From: Verrucomicrobiia bacterium
GTDB taxonomy: Bacteria > Verrucomicrobiota > Verrucomicrobiia > JABWAM01
Assembly (NCBI GenBank): GCA_028687435.1
Contig: JAQUAF010000003.1
Span: forward strand, 1-64,000
Length of the DNA: 64,000 nt
Reading direction: 5' to 3'
How positions within the stretch are numbered: position 1 is the first letter of the stretch; each line of letters opens with the position of its first letter. The position numbers and the translations under genes were made by a program. The notes below the pieces were generated by a model, which had not been told where the DNA came from, ran no database searches, and saw only the letters and a program-made list of their open reading frames with translations. Positions 25,724 through 33,896 of the stretch are shown one piece after another.

Positions 25724-26874
25724 ATGACGATGCCAACCTGCTGGCGGGGTACGAGCGCAATTTGCGCAACCGGTTCCGCCTTTTTACCGCAGAGGGGCCG
25801 GCGAGGGGGTTGTGGGCCGTCAAGGAACTCGGACCGTTTATGGTGGTGGTGGCCGACTATAAAATGCCATTGCTGGATGGCATGCAGTTTCTCAATGCCG
25901 TGCGCGCGGATTCGCCGGATACGGTGCGGATCATGCTGACGGGTTATGCGGATTTGTCAACGGTGCTCGATGCCATCAACAAAGGGGGCTTTTTCCGGTT
26001 CCTGTTGAAACCTTGTCCAATGGACGACCTGAAGGACGCCATTCAGGCTGGCATTGAGCAGCACCGCCTGCTCATGGCGGAGCGGGATCTGGTGGAAAAA
26101 ACCCTCAAGGGCACCATCAAAATCCTCACCGATACGCTTTCGATGGTCAACCCCGCGGCTTTCAGTCACTCGATCCGCGTGAGCGGGCTGGCGAATCGTC
26201 TGGCGGTGGAGGTGGGGATTGAAAAGCCATGGGAGGTGGAATGCGCCGCCATGCTTTCGCAGATTGGCTGTGTGACCTTGGCGGGCGAAATCATGCACAA
26301 AAAATATTACCAGGAAAAATTGACCCCCGACGAGGAACGCATGTTTTCCCGCCATCCCCAGGCCGGGCGTCACCTGCTTGCCAATATTCCACGCCTTGAA
26401 AGAGTGGCGGAGGCGATTGCCTATCAGGAAAAACATTTCGATGGCTCGGGATTGCCCTCCGATGATCGGAGGGGAAAGGACATTCCCGTTGCCGCCCGTT
26501 TGTTGAAAGTGGTGCTGGATTTCGACCTGTTGACCGCCGGGAGGATGGCCGAGGAACGGGCCATTGAGGAAATGCGGGGGCGGACGGGCTTTTACGATCC
26601 GGAAATGCTGGCGGCTCTTGAGGCCGAATTGCGAAATCGGCGGCTGCAGGATGATCTGGTCAAATGGGTGATCCGCGAGGTCAGGGTCCGGGATTTGGGA
26701 TTGGGGATGCGGCTGGTTGATGATGTGAAAAGCGTCGATGGCATGTTGCTGGTGCCCCGCGGTTTCGAGGTGACCTACGCATGCAAGGCCCGGTTGATGA
26801 ACTTCGCCGAACTGAATGATGTGGTCGAACCGGTGAAGGTGCGGGAAAAACTTCCCCCCGTGTCTCCGGCGTGA
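25699..26874 (+). CDS. Response regulator with degenerate HD-GYP domain
   Basis: The receiver domain has acidic residues D9-D11, phospho-acceptor D53 (VVVADYKMPLLDG) and the Lys in LLKPC. From about residue 140 comes an HD-GYP-like domain in which the first His is kept (FSHSIRVSGLANRLA). However, the canonical HD of the LHDIG motif is replaced by SQ in MLSQIG (187-188), and GYP is reduced to GSGLP. Loss of the HD metal ligands argues against cyclic-di-GMP hydrolysis. The ATG at 25699 lies inside the preceding gene. Probably a binding or scaffold protein. Confidence 0.85.
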   Translation: MDEKVLIVDDDANLLAGYERNLRNRFRLFTAEGPARGLWAVKELGPFMVVVADYKMPLLDGMQFLNAVRADSPDTVRIMLTGYADLSTVLDAINKGGFFRFLLKPCPMDDLKDAIQAGIEQHRLLMAERDLVEKTLKGTIKILTDTLSMVNPAAFSHSIRVSGLANRLAVEVGIEKPWEVECAAMLSQIGCVTLAGEIMHKKYYQEKLTPDEERMFSRHPQAGRHLLANIPRLERVAEAIAYQEKHFDGSGLPSDDRRGKDIPVAARLLKVVLDFDLLTAGRMAEERAIEEMRGRTGFYDPEMLAALEAELRNRRLQDDLVKWVIREVRVRDLGLGMRLVDDVKSVDGMLLVPRGFEVTYACKARLMNFAELNDVVEPVKVREKLPPVSPA

Positions 26875-26886
26875 GTGTGCGCGTTT

Positions 26887-27048
26887 AGGATGCGTCAAAA
26901 AATAAAGTTTACAGGATGACGCAGGAATTTTGATCGCCAACGAGGCGCAAGGAGGGAGCATATCCCCTGTGGATCTGTAACCGACGCGCAACAAAATTGG
27001 CGAACAAAAGAGCCAGTCAGGTTGTAAAGGTTATTTATTGACGCATCC
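26887..27048. mobile_element. 162-bp MITE-like element with 27-bp terminal inverted repeats
   Basis: The left end aggatgcgtcaaaaaataaa (26887-26906, continuing to 26913) is inverted at 27022-27048 with 3 mismatches over 27 nt. It has no coding capacity. It exactly fills the gap between the response regulator and the fucosidase stop codon. The interior is rich in short palindromic pieces. No target-site duplication is certain. Confidence 0.65.
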
Positions 27049-28371
27049 TTATTTCAAAAACAACTCCACCACGGGCACGGCCGCGTCGGGGCGGACCTGG
27101 GGAAGGTTGAGCGTCAGAACCTGTCCCGAATTCACTTGGAGTTGACCGGCGTGCCACTCGTCCATTTTGAGGCTGATTTCGGATGCGTCGTTGAGCAGTT
27201 GGGCGTATTCAACCCGTTCGACAAAGGCTTTGCCGTCCAGATGAAGATGTTTGTAGGGCCAGGCCAGGATATGAACGTAGAGGCGTTTCTTGCCGGGGTG
27301 GTAGGTCAGGAGGCAGTTTTCAGGTTTTTTGAATTCCGCCGGCGCCTGGGTGCAGCCGTAGATGGAACGGTTGTGGCGTTTCATCCATTGTCCCATGCCA
27401 TTCAGCCGGTCCAGCGCGCGTGCGTCGAATTCGCCGCGCCCGGTGGGGCCGACATTGAGCAGCAGGTTGCCGCCTTTGCTGACGCAATTAATGAGGGTGC
27501 GGATCAATTCATCGGTGGTGCGCCAGGTTGACTCGTCGCGATGATAACCCCACGAACCGGAAAAAGTCTGGCAGGCTTCCCAAACGACTTTCTTTCCGTT
27601 GACGGTTATCCACGCCCGCGGTTGCGCCTGTTCCGGGGTTTTCATGTCCCAGCCGTAGGGCAGGTCTAGACGGTCATCGAGAATGATGTGGGGTTGCAAA
27701 CGCCGGATGGTGTCGATCAATTCCGCCGAACGCCAGTCCTTGTGGCCTTTGCCGCTGCCGTCGGGCTTGGGATAACTGAAATCGAACCACATGATGTCCA
27801 CCCGGCCGTAGTGGGTCAGCAGTTCTTTTACCTGCCCATGGAGATAGGCGGCATATTTCATCTGGTTCCGTCCCTTGTTGAGTTTTTGACGGTCGGGATG
27901 ATTCCGGTTGGGGCCGATGTGGGGATCCTGGATGAAATGGGGGTGATGCCAGTCGATCAAGGAATGGTAGAGGCCGACGCGCAGGTTTTGCTGGCGAAAG
28001 GCGTCCACCATGGGGCGCAAAAGATCCCGTTCCGCAGGGGTGTTGGGCGCCTTGTAATCGGTGAGTTTGCTGTCCCAGAGGCAGAATCCCTCGTGATGTT
28101 TGGTTGTTACGACGAAGTACTTCATGCCCGCGTCCGCGGCGCTTTTGGCCCAGAGGTCGGGGTTGTAAAGATCCGGATCGAACCGCTTGAAGTAGCGCCG
28201 CTCGTATTCCTGGGCCGGGATTCGTTCGTTGTTCATCAGCCATTCGTGCCGGGCGCCGAGGGAATAGAGTCCCCAGTGGATGAACATGCCGAAGCGGTCG
28301 TGGACAAACCAGCCGGTGTCGCCATGGATGTTTTTGGGGTGGGATTCGTTTTTGCGATTTTTTTCAGGCAT
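27049..28371 (-). CDS. Alpha-L-fucosidase, GH29
   Basis: This protein of about 440 residues removes alpha-linked L-fucose. The GH29 blocks are present: RFGMFIHWGLYS, YFVVTTKHHEGFCLWDS, and the nucleophile region RVDIMWFDFSYP with D197 the likely nucleophile; GNLLLNVGPTGRGEF is also typical. No signal peptide is seen from the ATG at 28371, which has a GGAG ribosome site, so it may act in the cytoplasm. A divergent AraC regulator 234 nt away is the probable controller. Confidence 0.9.
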   Translation of the reverse strand: MPEKNRKNESHPKNIHGDTGWFVHDRFGMFIHWGLYSLGARHEWLMNNERIPAQEYERRYFKRFDPDLYNPDLWAKSAADAGMKYFVVTTKHHEGFCLWDSKLTDYKAPNTPAERDLLRPMVDAFRQQNLRVGLYHSLIDWHHPHFIQDPHIGPNRNHPDRQKLNKGRNQMKYAAYLHGQVKELLTHYGRVDIMWFDFSYPKPDGSGKGHKDWRSAELIDTIRRLQPHIILDDRLDLPYGWDMKTPEQAQPRAWITVNGKKVVWEACQTFSGSWGYHRDESTWRTTDELIRTLINCVSKGGNLLLNVGPTGRGEFDARALDRLNGMGQWMKRHNRSIYGCTQAPAEFKKPENCLLTYHPGKKRLYVHILAWPYKHLHLDGKAFVERVEYAQLLNDASEISLKMDEWHAGQLQVNSGQVLTLNLPQVRPDAAVPVVELFLK

Positions 28372-28410
28372 ATGGGGGCTCCAGGAAAAAGGTTGTTTTT
28401 CCGGCAAACA

Positions 28411-28476
28411 GCGGTGCGGGAGCCCCGCCATCCTTTTTTAGCGCAAAATGAATGGAGGGCGGGGCTCCCGCACCGC
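28411..28476. repeat. Inverted-repeat element, second copy (shorter)
   Basis: The same 18-nt arm seen at 15226 appears at 28411-28428 and, inverted, at 28459-28476. The loop is about 30 nt and keeps the aatggaggg block of the larger copy. It lies in the divergent fucosidase/AraC intergenic region. Confidence 0.85.
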
Positions 28477-28605
28477 CGCCGTTGCAACGGGAAAAGCTTG
28501 AACGGCGGATTTTTCCCAATGTGCCTCAACAGAGAAGGAAATAAAATGCGCAGGAACACTTTTTTTATGTACATTTCACACTTGATGAGATAGAGATATC
28601 TGGCA

Positions 28606-29418
28606 ATGCCTTTTCCGCAAAATGCATATTACACTCCAGGAGTGGAGATTCTTTGCTGCACCCATGTCCGGCTGGGGCGGTGGTGGGAGAATCTGGATTT
28701 TGCCGCTCCGCATTGGCGGTTTTACTGGCATGAACAGGCCGGTGTTTCCGTATCTTTTGCCGGGAAAAAAAATCCCCTGCCGCCGGGTGTTTTTGGATTG
28801 ATTTCCCCCAACACCTCTTTTGCGGGACATTGTGAGAGAAGCGTGACGCAATGGTTCATTCATTTCCTGGCAAAAGCGCCCTATGGAAATGTGAGGGCCG
28901 GGGTTTTCACCTGGTCCTGCCAGGGAGAAACTTTGCGATTGATCAAGCGGTTGCAGGATCTTTCCGAACAGGGGGAGGCTGCGGTGAGGGAGAGATCCAT
29001 GATTGCGCTGGCCTTGGTTCACTTGGGACTTTGTCATGTGCCGCCGGACGCCATCAAGCCGCCGCCGATGGATTCACGTGTCGTGCGCACATTGGCGGAA
29101 ATCGAACGGACTCCGATGCAAGCTCCGGACAATTCCGCCCTGGCCCGGCTTGCGGGCATGAACACCAATGCGTTCATCCGGCTTTTTCGGCTGGCGGTGG
29201 GGGAGACGCCCCAGGCGTATTCAGTGCGCAAGCGCGTTGACCAAGCCACGGTCAGCCTGCTTTTTTCGAACAGGAAGATTGAGGAGATTGCCGCCGCCGC
29301 GGGTTTTTGCGACCGCTATCACTTCACCAGGGTTTTTCAACGCATCCGGGGCATGGGACCGGCCGCATACCGCCGCCGGATGGCAATGGCGAGGAGCGGG
29401 GGAAAGGCTTTGGCTTGA
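28606..29418 (+). CDS. AraC-family transcriptional regulator
   Basis: This 270-residue protein has an N-terminal sensing half (a cupin-like segment ending LISPNTSFAGHC) and a C-terminal pair of helix-turn-helix motifs: LARLAGMNTNAFIRLFRLAVGE and IEEIAAAAGFCDRYHFTRVFQRIRGM, the AraC signature. It is divergent from the fucosidase and probably activates it in response to a sugar. The ligand is unknown. Confidence 0.88.
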   Translation: MPFPQNAYYTPGVEILCCTHVRLGRWWENLDFAAPHWRFYWHEQAGVSVSFAGKKNPLPPGVFGLISPNTSFAGHCERSVTQWFIHFLAKAPYGNVRAGVFTWSCQGETLRLIKRLQDLSEQGEAAVRERSMIALALVHLGLCHVPPDAIKPPPMDSRVVRTLAEIERTPMQAPDNSALARLAGMNTNAFIRLFRLAVGETPQAYSVRKRVDQATVSLLFSNRKIEEIAAAAGFCDRYHFTRVFQRIRGMGPAAYRRRMAMARSGGKALA

Positions 29419-29485
29419 AGAACAGCGGCAGGACGCCACTGCCACTTTATCTCGGAAATTCTTAACCTGTTCTCACACCGTCACA

Positions 29486-30136
29486 TCAGAAATCCAAGAG
29501 GAGGACGAAGAGTTGCTTGGGGCCATGGGCGCCGAGGACGAGGATTTTTTCGATGTCGGCGGTGCGGCTGGGGCCGGTGATCAGGGTGATGAGGCTGGGC
29601 CATTTTTTCATGTCGGCGCCAAACCGGGATTGCAGCCCGGCATAGGCCTCGTTTAACTGGGGCACAAGTTGTTTGCGCCGGGCCACGACCATGTGGGAGG
29701 GAGGCAGGATTGAGAGCGCCCGGCCAAACCCGCTTTGGGCGGTCAGCAGGATGGAACCGGTGGCGGCGATCAGGTAATCGCACCCGCTGACGCCAAGATC
29801 CACTTCCGCCAACTGATGGGCGCAGTCGCCCTTTCCGGTGAGGATTGAGGGCTGAACGGTGGAAGTTGCCTGGCGGACATCGTCCTGGGGCATGGCCGCG
29901 ATTTTCTTGAAGTTGTATTTCCTGGCTGTCTTTTCGACCCATTGTTGGGCGGCGGGCCAATCCTTGGCGCAACCGAATTCGCCTTTGAGCGCGGAAAACT
30001 CGCGTTCGAAACGGGGCAGAATTTCGTCCTGTTCAATGGATGGAATCATCTGTCCGGTGGCCGGGACGAAGGGGCACTCGGTTTCCTTTTTCAGGGCTTC
30101 CTTGATATGATGGAGAATGCTGGAACGGGCGTTCAT
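29486..30136 (-). CDS. lutC: Lactate utilization protein C (LUD domain)
   Basis: LutC is the third subunit of the LutABC iron-sulfur L-lactate oxidase complex. The LUD domain shows VDLGVSGCDYLIAATGSILL and the HMVVARRKQLVP block, the usual LutC signature, in about 216 residues. The ATG at 30136 overlaps the lutB stop by ATGA. The order lutA-lutB-lutC is standard. There is no adjacent lactate permease. Confidence 0.9.
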   Translation of the reverse strand: MNARSSILHHIKEALKKETECPFVPATGQMIPSIEQDEILPRFEREFSALKGEFGCAKDWPAAQQWVEKTARKYNFKKIAAMPQDDVRQATSTVQPSILTGKGDCAHQLAEVDLGVSGCDYLIAATGSILLTAQSGFGRALSILPPSHMVVARRKQLVPQLNEAYAGLQSRFGADMKKWPSLITLITGPSRTADIEKILVLGAHGPKQLFVLLLDF

Positions 30137-31578
30137 GAGTGGGATTCGGGTCTGGAGGTCTTGTAGTGTCCATTGACTTCCTGGCGTTCCCGCCACCATG
30201 CGTGGAAGGATTTGCCGGCGATCGTGCCGACAGCCCGGGTCTTGGACCAGTTCTGGGCCGGGTCGAGAATCGTGCCCTCAATGCGAAGGAGCCGCATCAT
30301 CTTCTGTCCCATGCGTCCGAAGAAATTGCCAAAGCCATAGATGAAGGGGCAGCGCATGACCATGGACCAGCCGATGAAAAGGATTTTCTCGTACCATTTG
30401 CCCGCGCCGGAATTCACCGCGTTGCGGCGGTTTTTCAGAAGATGATGGTGCAGATGGATGTTGGCCGGGCACATCTGAGTGCAGGCGCCGCAGAGGGACG
30501 ACCCATAGGAAAGATGTTTCCAGCCGGGGTATCCGCGGAGCAGGGGGGTCAGCACCGATCCGATGGGCCCTTGGTAGGTGGTGCCGTAGGCATGTCCGCC
30601 GATGGTGCGGAAAACCGGGCAGGCGTTCAGGCATGCGCCGCAACGGATGCAATGAAGGATTTCGCGTTGTTCGGCGTTGGCCAGCACCCGGCTGCGTTCG
30701 TTGTCCAGGAAGATGACATGCATTTCCTCCGGCCCGTCGGTTTCGCCAGGCTGGCGGGGGCCGCCCACCAGGGTGTTGTAGCAGGAAACCTGTTGTCCGG
30801 TGCCGGAGACGGCCAGCATGGGAATGAAATTGGGGATGTCGGAAAGTTTGGGGATCACCTTTTCGATGCCGCAGATCACCACATGAATGCGCGGCAGTGA
30901 AACGCTCAACCGGGCGTTGCCCTCGTTTTCGGTCAGGGAGATCATTCCGGTTTCGGCCACCACGAAGTTGGCGCCGGTGATGCCCATGTCGGCGGTCAGG
31001 TATTCCTGCCTCAATTCCTTCCGGGCGATGGCGGTCAGGTCTTCCGCCGATGAACCGAGGGGGCTGCCCAGCAATTCATGGAAGGTTTGGTCAATGTCCT
31101 CCTTGGTGAGGTGCATGACGGGGGTGACGATATGATAGGGTTTTTCCTTGCGGATTTGGACGATGTATTCGCCCAGGTCGGTTTCCACCGGCTTGACGCC
31201 GTGCTCCTCGAGAAATTCATTGAGATGGATTTCCTCGGTGAGCATGGACTTGGATTTGACCAGCTTGCGCACATTTTTGGCGCGGCAGAGATCGAGGACA
31301 ATGGTCCGGGCGTGGGGGGCGTCCTTGGCATAGTGGACAATGGTTCCCCGCTCCCTGGCGTTTTTTTCGAATTCCTCCAGATAACGGTCCAGATGATTGA
31401 TGGCCTCCCATTTGCGTTGCCGGATGTTTTGACGTCCGAATTCCCAGTCAAGAAAGGCTGCCTTGGTTTTGGCGACCGTTGTGGAGTAGGTGGTGGTGGC
31501 TTTGTTGATGACCGCCCGGTGACGAAGGTCGAAGGCCTTTTTCCGGGCGTCGCGATCAAATTGGGCGGCGTGTGACAT
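30133..31578 (-). CDS. lutB: Lactate utilization iron-sulfur protein B
   Basis: This protein of 481 residues has a LUD-type N-terminal domain (GITGANFVVAETGMISLTEN) and two 4Fe-4S cluster motifs: CIRCGACLNACP (C310, C313, C316, C320) and CGACTQMCP (C363, C366, C370). It passes electrons during lactate oxidation to pyruvate. The ATG at 31578 (MSHAAQFDRDARKKAFDL) matches the family start; longer frames upstream overlap lutA. It lies 5 nt after lutA. Confidence 0.92.
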   Translation of the reverse strand: MSHAAQFDRDARKKAFDLRHRAVINKATTTYSTTVAKTKAAFLDWEFGRQNIRQRKWEAINHLDRYLEEFEKNARERGTIVHYAKDAPHARTIVLDLCRAKNVRKLVKSKSMLTEEIHLNEFLEEHGVKPVETDLGEYIVQIRKEKPYHIVTPVMHLTKEDIDQTFHELLGSPLGSSAEDLTAIARKELRQEYLTADMGITGANFVVAETGMISLTENEGNARLSVSLPRIHVVICGIEKVIPKLSDIPNFIPMLAVSGTGQQVSCYNTLVGGPRQPGETDGPEEMHVIFLDNERSRVLANAEQREILHCIRCGACLNACPVFRTIGGHAYGTTYQGPIGSVLTPLLRGYPGWKHLSYGSSLCGACTQMCPANIHLHHHLLKNRRNAVNSGAGKWYEKILFIGWSMVMRCPFIYGFGNFFGRMGQKMMRLLRIEGTILDPAQNWSKTRAVGTIAGKSFHAWWRERQEVNGHYKTSRPESHS

Positions 31579-31583
31579 GGGAA

Positions 31584-32300
31584 TCAGCGGGAAGCGAGGA
31601 TTTCGGCGATGTAAATGGTTTTGATGGGCGACTTGCGTTTGGTCAGGATGCCGCCGATTTGCATCAGGCAACTGGGGTCGCAACTGGAAACATATTGGGC
31701 GCCGGTTTCCTCGATGGAACCGACCTTGGCTTCGCCCATGGCGGTGGAAATGTCGGGGAATTTGACGGAGAAGGTTCCTCCGAAACCGCAGCATTGCTCG
31801 CAAAGTCCCATCTCGCGAAGCTCAAGTCCCTTGACCGCGCGCAGCAGCTTGCGGGGTTCCTCCTTCAGATTGAGTTCCCGGCGTCCGTGGCAACCGTCGT
31901 GAAAGGTGACGGTTCCCTCAAATCGGGCGCCCAAGTCGGTGATTCCCAGTTTTTTGACCAGAAATTCCGTGAATTCAAAGGTTTTGCCGGAAACCGCGGC
32001 AGCGGCAGCGGCTTTGGGGTGGTTGCGGAAGAGTTCGCCGTAAAAATTCCTCACCATGGCAGTGCAGGAAGCCGAGGGCGCCACAATCACATCGGCTTGG
32101 GAAAAGACGTCCACGAAGAAAGAAGCCACTTCGCGGGCTTCCTTCCAGTAGCCGGTGTTGAAAGCCGGCTGGCCGCAGCAGGTTTGCCCCATCGGGAATT
32201 CAACCTCATGGCCGAGGCGTTCGAGCACTTGCACCATGCTGATACCCATGTTGGGATACAGTTGGTCGATAAAACAGGGAATGAAAAGGGAGATTTTCAA
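31584..32300 (-). CDS. lutA: Lactate utilization protein A (CCG-domain subunit)
   Basis: This protein of 238 residues has two CCG cysteine-rich domains (CCGQPAFNTGYW and CEQCCGFGGTFSVKFP), as in LutA/GlcF, which bind unusual Fe-S clusters and take part in 2-hydroxyacid oxidation. The start is TTG, because the conserved beginning KISLFIPCFIDQLYP has no ATG; a good ribosome site is not visible. It heads the lutABC operon. Confidence 0.9.
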   Translation of the reverse strand: MKISLFIPCFIDQLYPNMGISMVQVLERLGHEVEFPMGQTCCGQPAFNTGYWKEAREVASFFVDVFSQADVIVAPSASCTAMVRNFYGELFRNHPKAAAAAAVSGKTFEFTEFLVKKLGITDLGARFEGTVTFHDGCHGRRELNLKEEPRKLLRAVKGLELREMGLCEQCCGFGGTFSVKFPDISTAMGEAKVGSIEETGAQYVSSCDPSCLMQIGGILTKRKSPIKTIYIAEILASR

Positions 32301-32375
32301 GGGGGGTGAATCTGAAGTTTAGTGTGTCTGATGGATGTTTGCTGTTTTCCAAAGACACCCTTTAGTGTTGAGCGA

Positions 32376-32394
32376 AATTGTGCGAAAAAGCAAC
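32376..32394. promoter_or_regulatory. 19-nt motif shared with the AraC/pseudopilin region, possible operator
   Basis: The sequence aattgtgcgaaaaagcaac recurs with one change at 41787-41805. Both copies lie in intergenic gaps between divergent genes (lutA/panD here, AraC/pseudopilin there). A looser relative lies near 20933, upstream of the four-repeat protein. The binding protein is unknown. Confidence 0.4.
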
Positions 32395-32481
32395 CTTTTG
32401 TTCGTTTTTATGCGCGTGTGGAGTTTTGACAACCGGGGCTTGCAGTGGGCTTAAATCTTGGTAAAGTCACCACGTTTTGCC

Positions 32482-32832
32482 ATGACTCTTTACATGCTCA
32501 AATCCAAACTGCACCGCGCGACGGTGACAGAAGCCAATGTAAACTACGAGGGAAGCCTGACGATCTCGGTGGATCTGATGGAGGCGGTGGGCTTTTTGCC
32601 TTATGAGAAGGTGCTGATCAGCAACATGGCCAATGGCGAGCGGTTTGAAACATACCTGATTACCGGCAAAAGGGGCGCCGGTTGCATTTGTCTGAATGGT
32701 CCGGCTGCGCTGCTGGGCAAGGCCGGCGATTTGCTTACCATCATGAGTTTTGCCGGGGTGGACGAGGAAGCCGCTGCTGCGCATGAACCGCGGAAGGCCA
32801 CCCTGCTTCCCGGCAACCGCCTGCCTTCGTGA
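32482..32832 (+). CDS. panD: Aspartate 1-decarboxylase
   Basis: PanD makes beta-alanine for pantothenate and CoA from aspartate, using a pyruvoyl group formed by self-cleavage. The cleavage site Gly24-Ser25 is intact in NYEGSLTISVD, and LKSKLHRATVTEA and GERFETYLITG are canonical. The length (116 residues) is normal. Its stop codon overlaps the GTG start of thrB, so the two are coupled. Confidence 0.93.
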   Translation: MTLYMLKSKLHRATVTEANVNYEGSLTISVDLMEAVGFLPYEKVLISNMANGERFETYLITGKRGAGCICLNGPAALLGKAGDLLTIMSFAGVDEEAAAAHEPRKATLLPGNRLPS

Positions 32833-33740
32833 GCGGGTTGATTGGCCAGTCTGTGCGGGTGCGGGTGCCGGCCACCACCTCCAATCTGGGGCCGGGGTTC
32901 GACACCCTTGGCATTGCGTTGAAACTGTATAACGAGATTGATGTGTGTTTGCGTCCGAATACCGGCGTTGTCATGGAGAGCGCGGCATCCGGCAGAGGGG
33001 CTTTGCGAATGGCGAGGGAGGCGGCGGGATTGTTTTTCAAGACGTCGGGACTGTCACCAAGGGGATTTACCTTTGGCATTCGGGGGAACGTGCCGGTGGC
33101 GCGCGGTTTGGGAAGCAGCGTGACTTTGCGCCTGGGGATCGTGGGAGGGTTGAATGAATTGCTGAACCGGCCCCTGGACAGGCAGGGGTTGCTGGACATG
33201 CTGGTGGAGTTGGAACATCATCCTGACAATGCGGCGCCTGCGATTCATGGCGGCTTTGTTGTGGCGGGAAGGGGGGCGCGGGGGCATGTTTTTTTCCGGC
33301 GAGCCCTGTCGGCGGGGTTGAAGTTTGTCACGGTTATTCCTGAATTTGAAGTGCTGACCAGCAAGGCCCGTCAATCGCTTCCCGCGGAGATTCCCTTTGC
33401 CGACGCGGCTGCCAACGCAAATCGGGCGGCGATGCTGGCTTCGGCCTTTTTGACAGGAGATTTCAAGAAAACCGGGGATTTTTTTGAGGACCGGCTCCAT
33501 CAGCCGCATCGTTCAAAAATGGCGCCACAGCTTTATCCCGCCCTGAACGCCGCCCGGAATGCGGGGGCGATTGGCGGGTGGCTCAGCGGCAGCGGACCGG
33601 CCATCATGGCGCTGGCGCTGGAGCGCGAAGATGAGGTTTCCGCGGCCATGAAGGCGGTTTTTCAAAGGGATGGCATCGGATGTGTTGTGCGCGTGTTGGG
33701 AGCTGACAACCGCGGTTTTGTCTGCAGGGTGAGGCGATAG
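32829..33740 (+). CDS. thrB: Homoserine kinase
   Basis: This 303-residue GHMP kinase phosphorylates homoserine on the way to threonine. The opening VRVPATTSNLGPGFDTLGIAL is characteristic of ThrB; the ATP loop PVARGLGSSVT lies at about 89-99; and GGWLSGSGPAIMAL is the third GHMP motif. The start is GTG, overlapping panD by 4 nt. Thr and beta-alanine synthesis share the aspartate precursor, which may explain the pairing. Confidence 0.92.
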   Translation: MSGLIGQSVRVRVPATTSNLGPGFDTLGIALKLYNEIDVCLRPNTGVVMESAASGRGALRMAREAAGLFFKTSGLSPRGFTFGIRGNVPVARGLGSSVTLRLGIVGGLNELLNRPLDRQGLLDMLVELEHHPDNAAPAIHGGFVVAGRGARGHVFFRRALSAGLKFVTVIPEFEVLTSKARQSLPAEIPFADAAANANRAAMLASAFLTGDFKKTGDFFEDRLHQPHRSKMAPQLYPALNAARNAGAIGGWLSGSGPAIMALALEREDEVSAAMKAVFQRDGIGCVVRVLGADNRGFVCRVRR

Positions 33741-33896
33741 GATTTATGGAGCCGCGCAAGGATAAGTTCATGTTTTGGAAATTCAAAGTTGGCGCGAAAG
33801 CGCCATGGCGGAAGGATTTTTTTAAAGGTCATGAGGGGGGGGTGATTCTTTTCTGGTGACGCCGGGCCTTGGTCTTTGGTAAAAAGGGGTCTTCTT

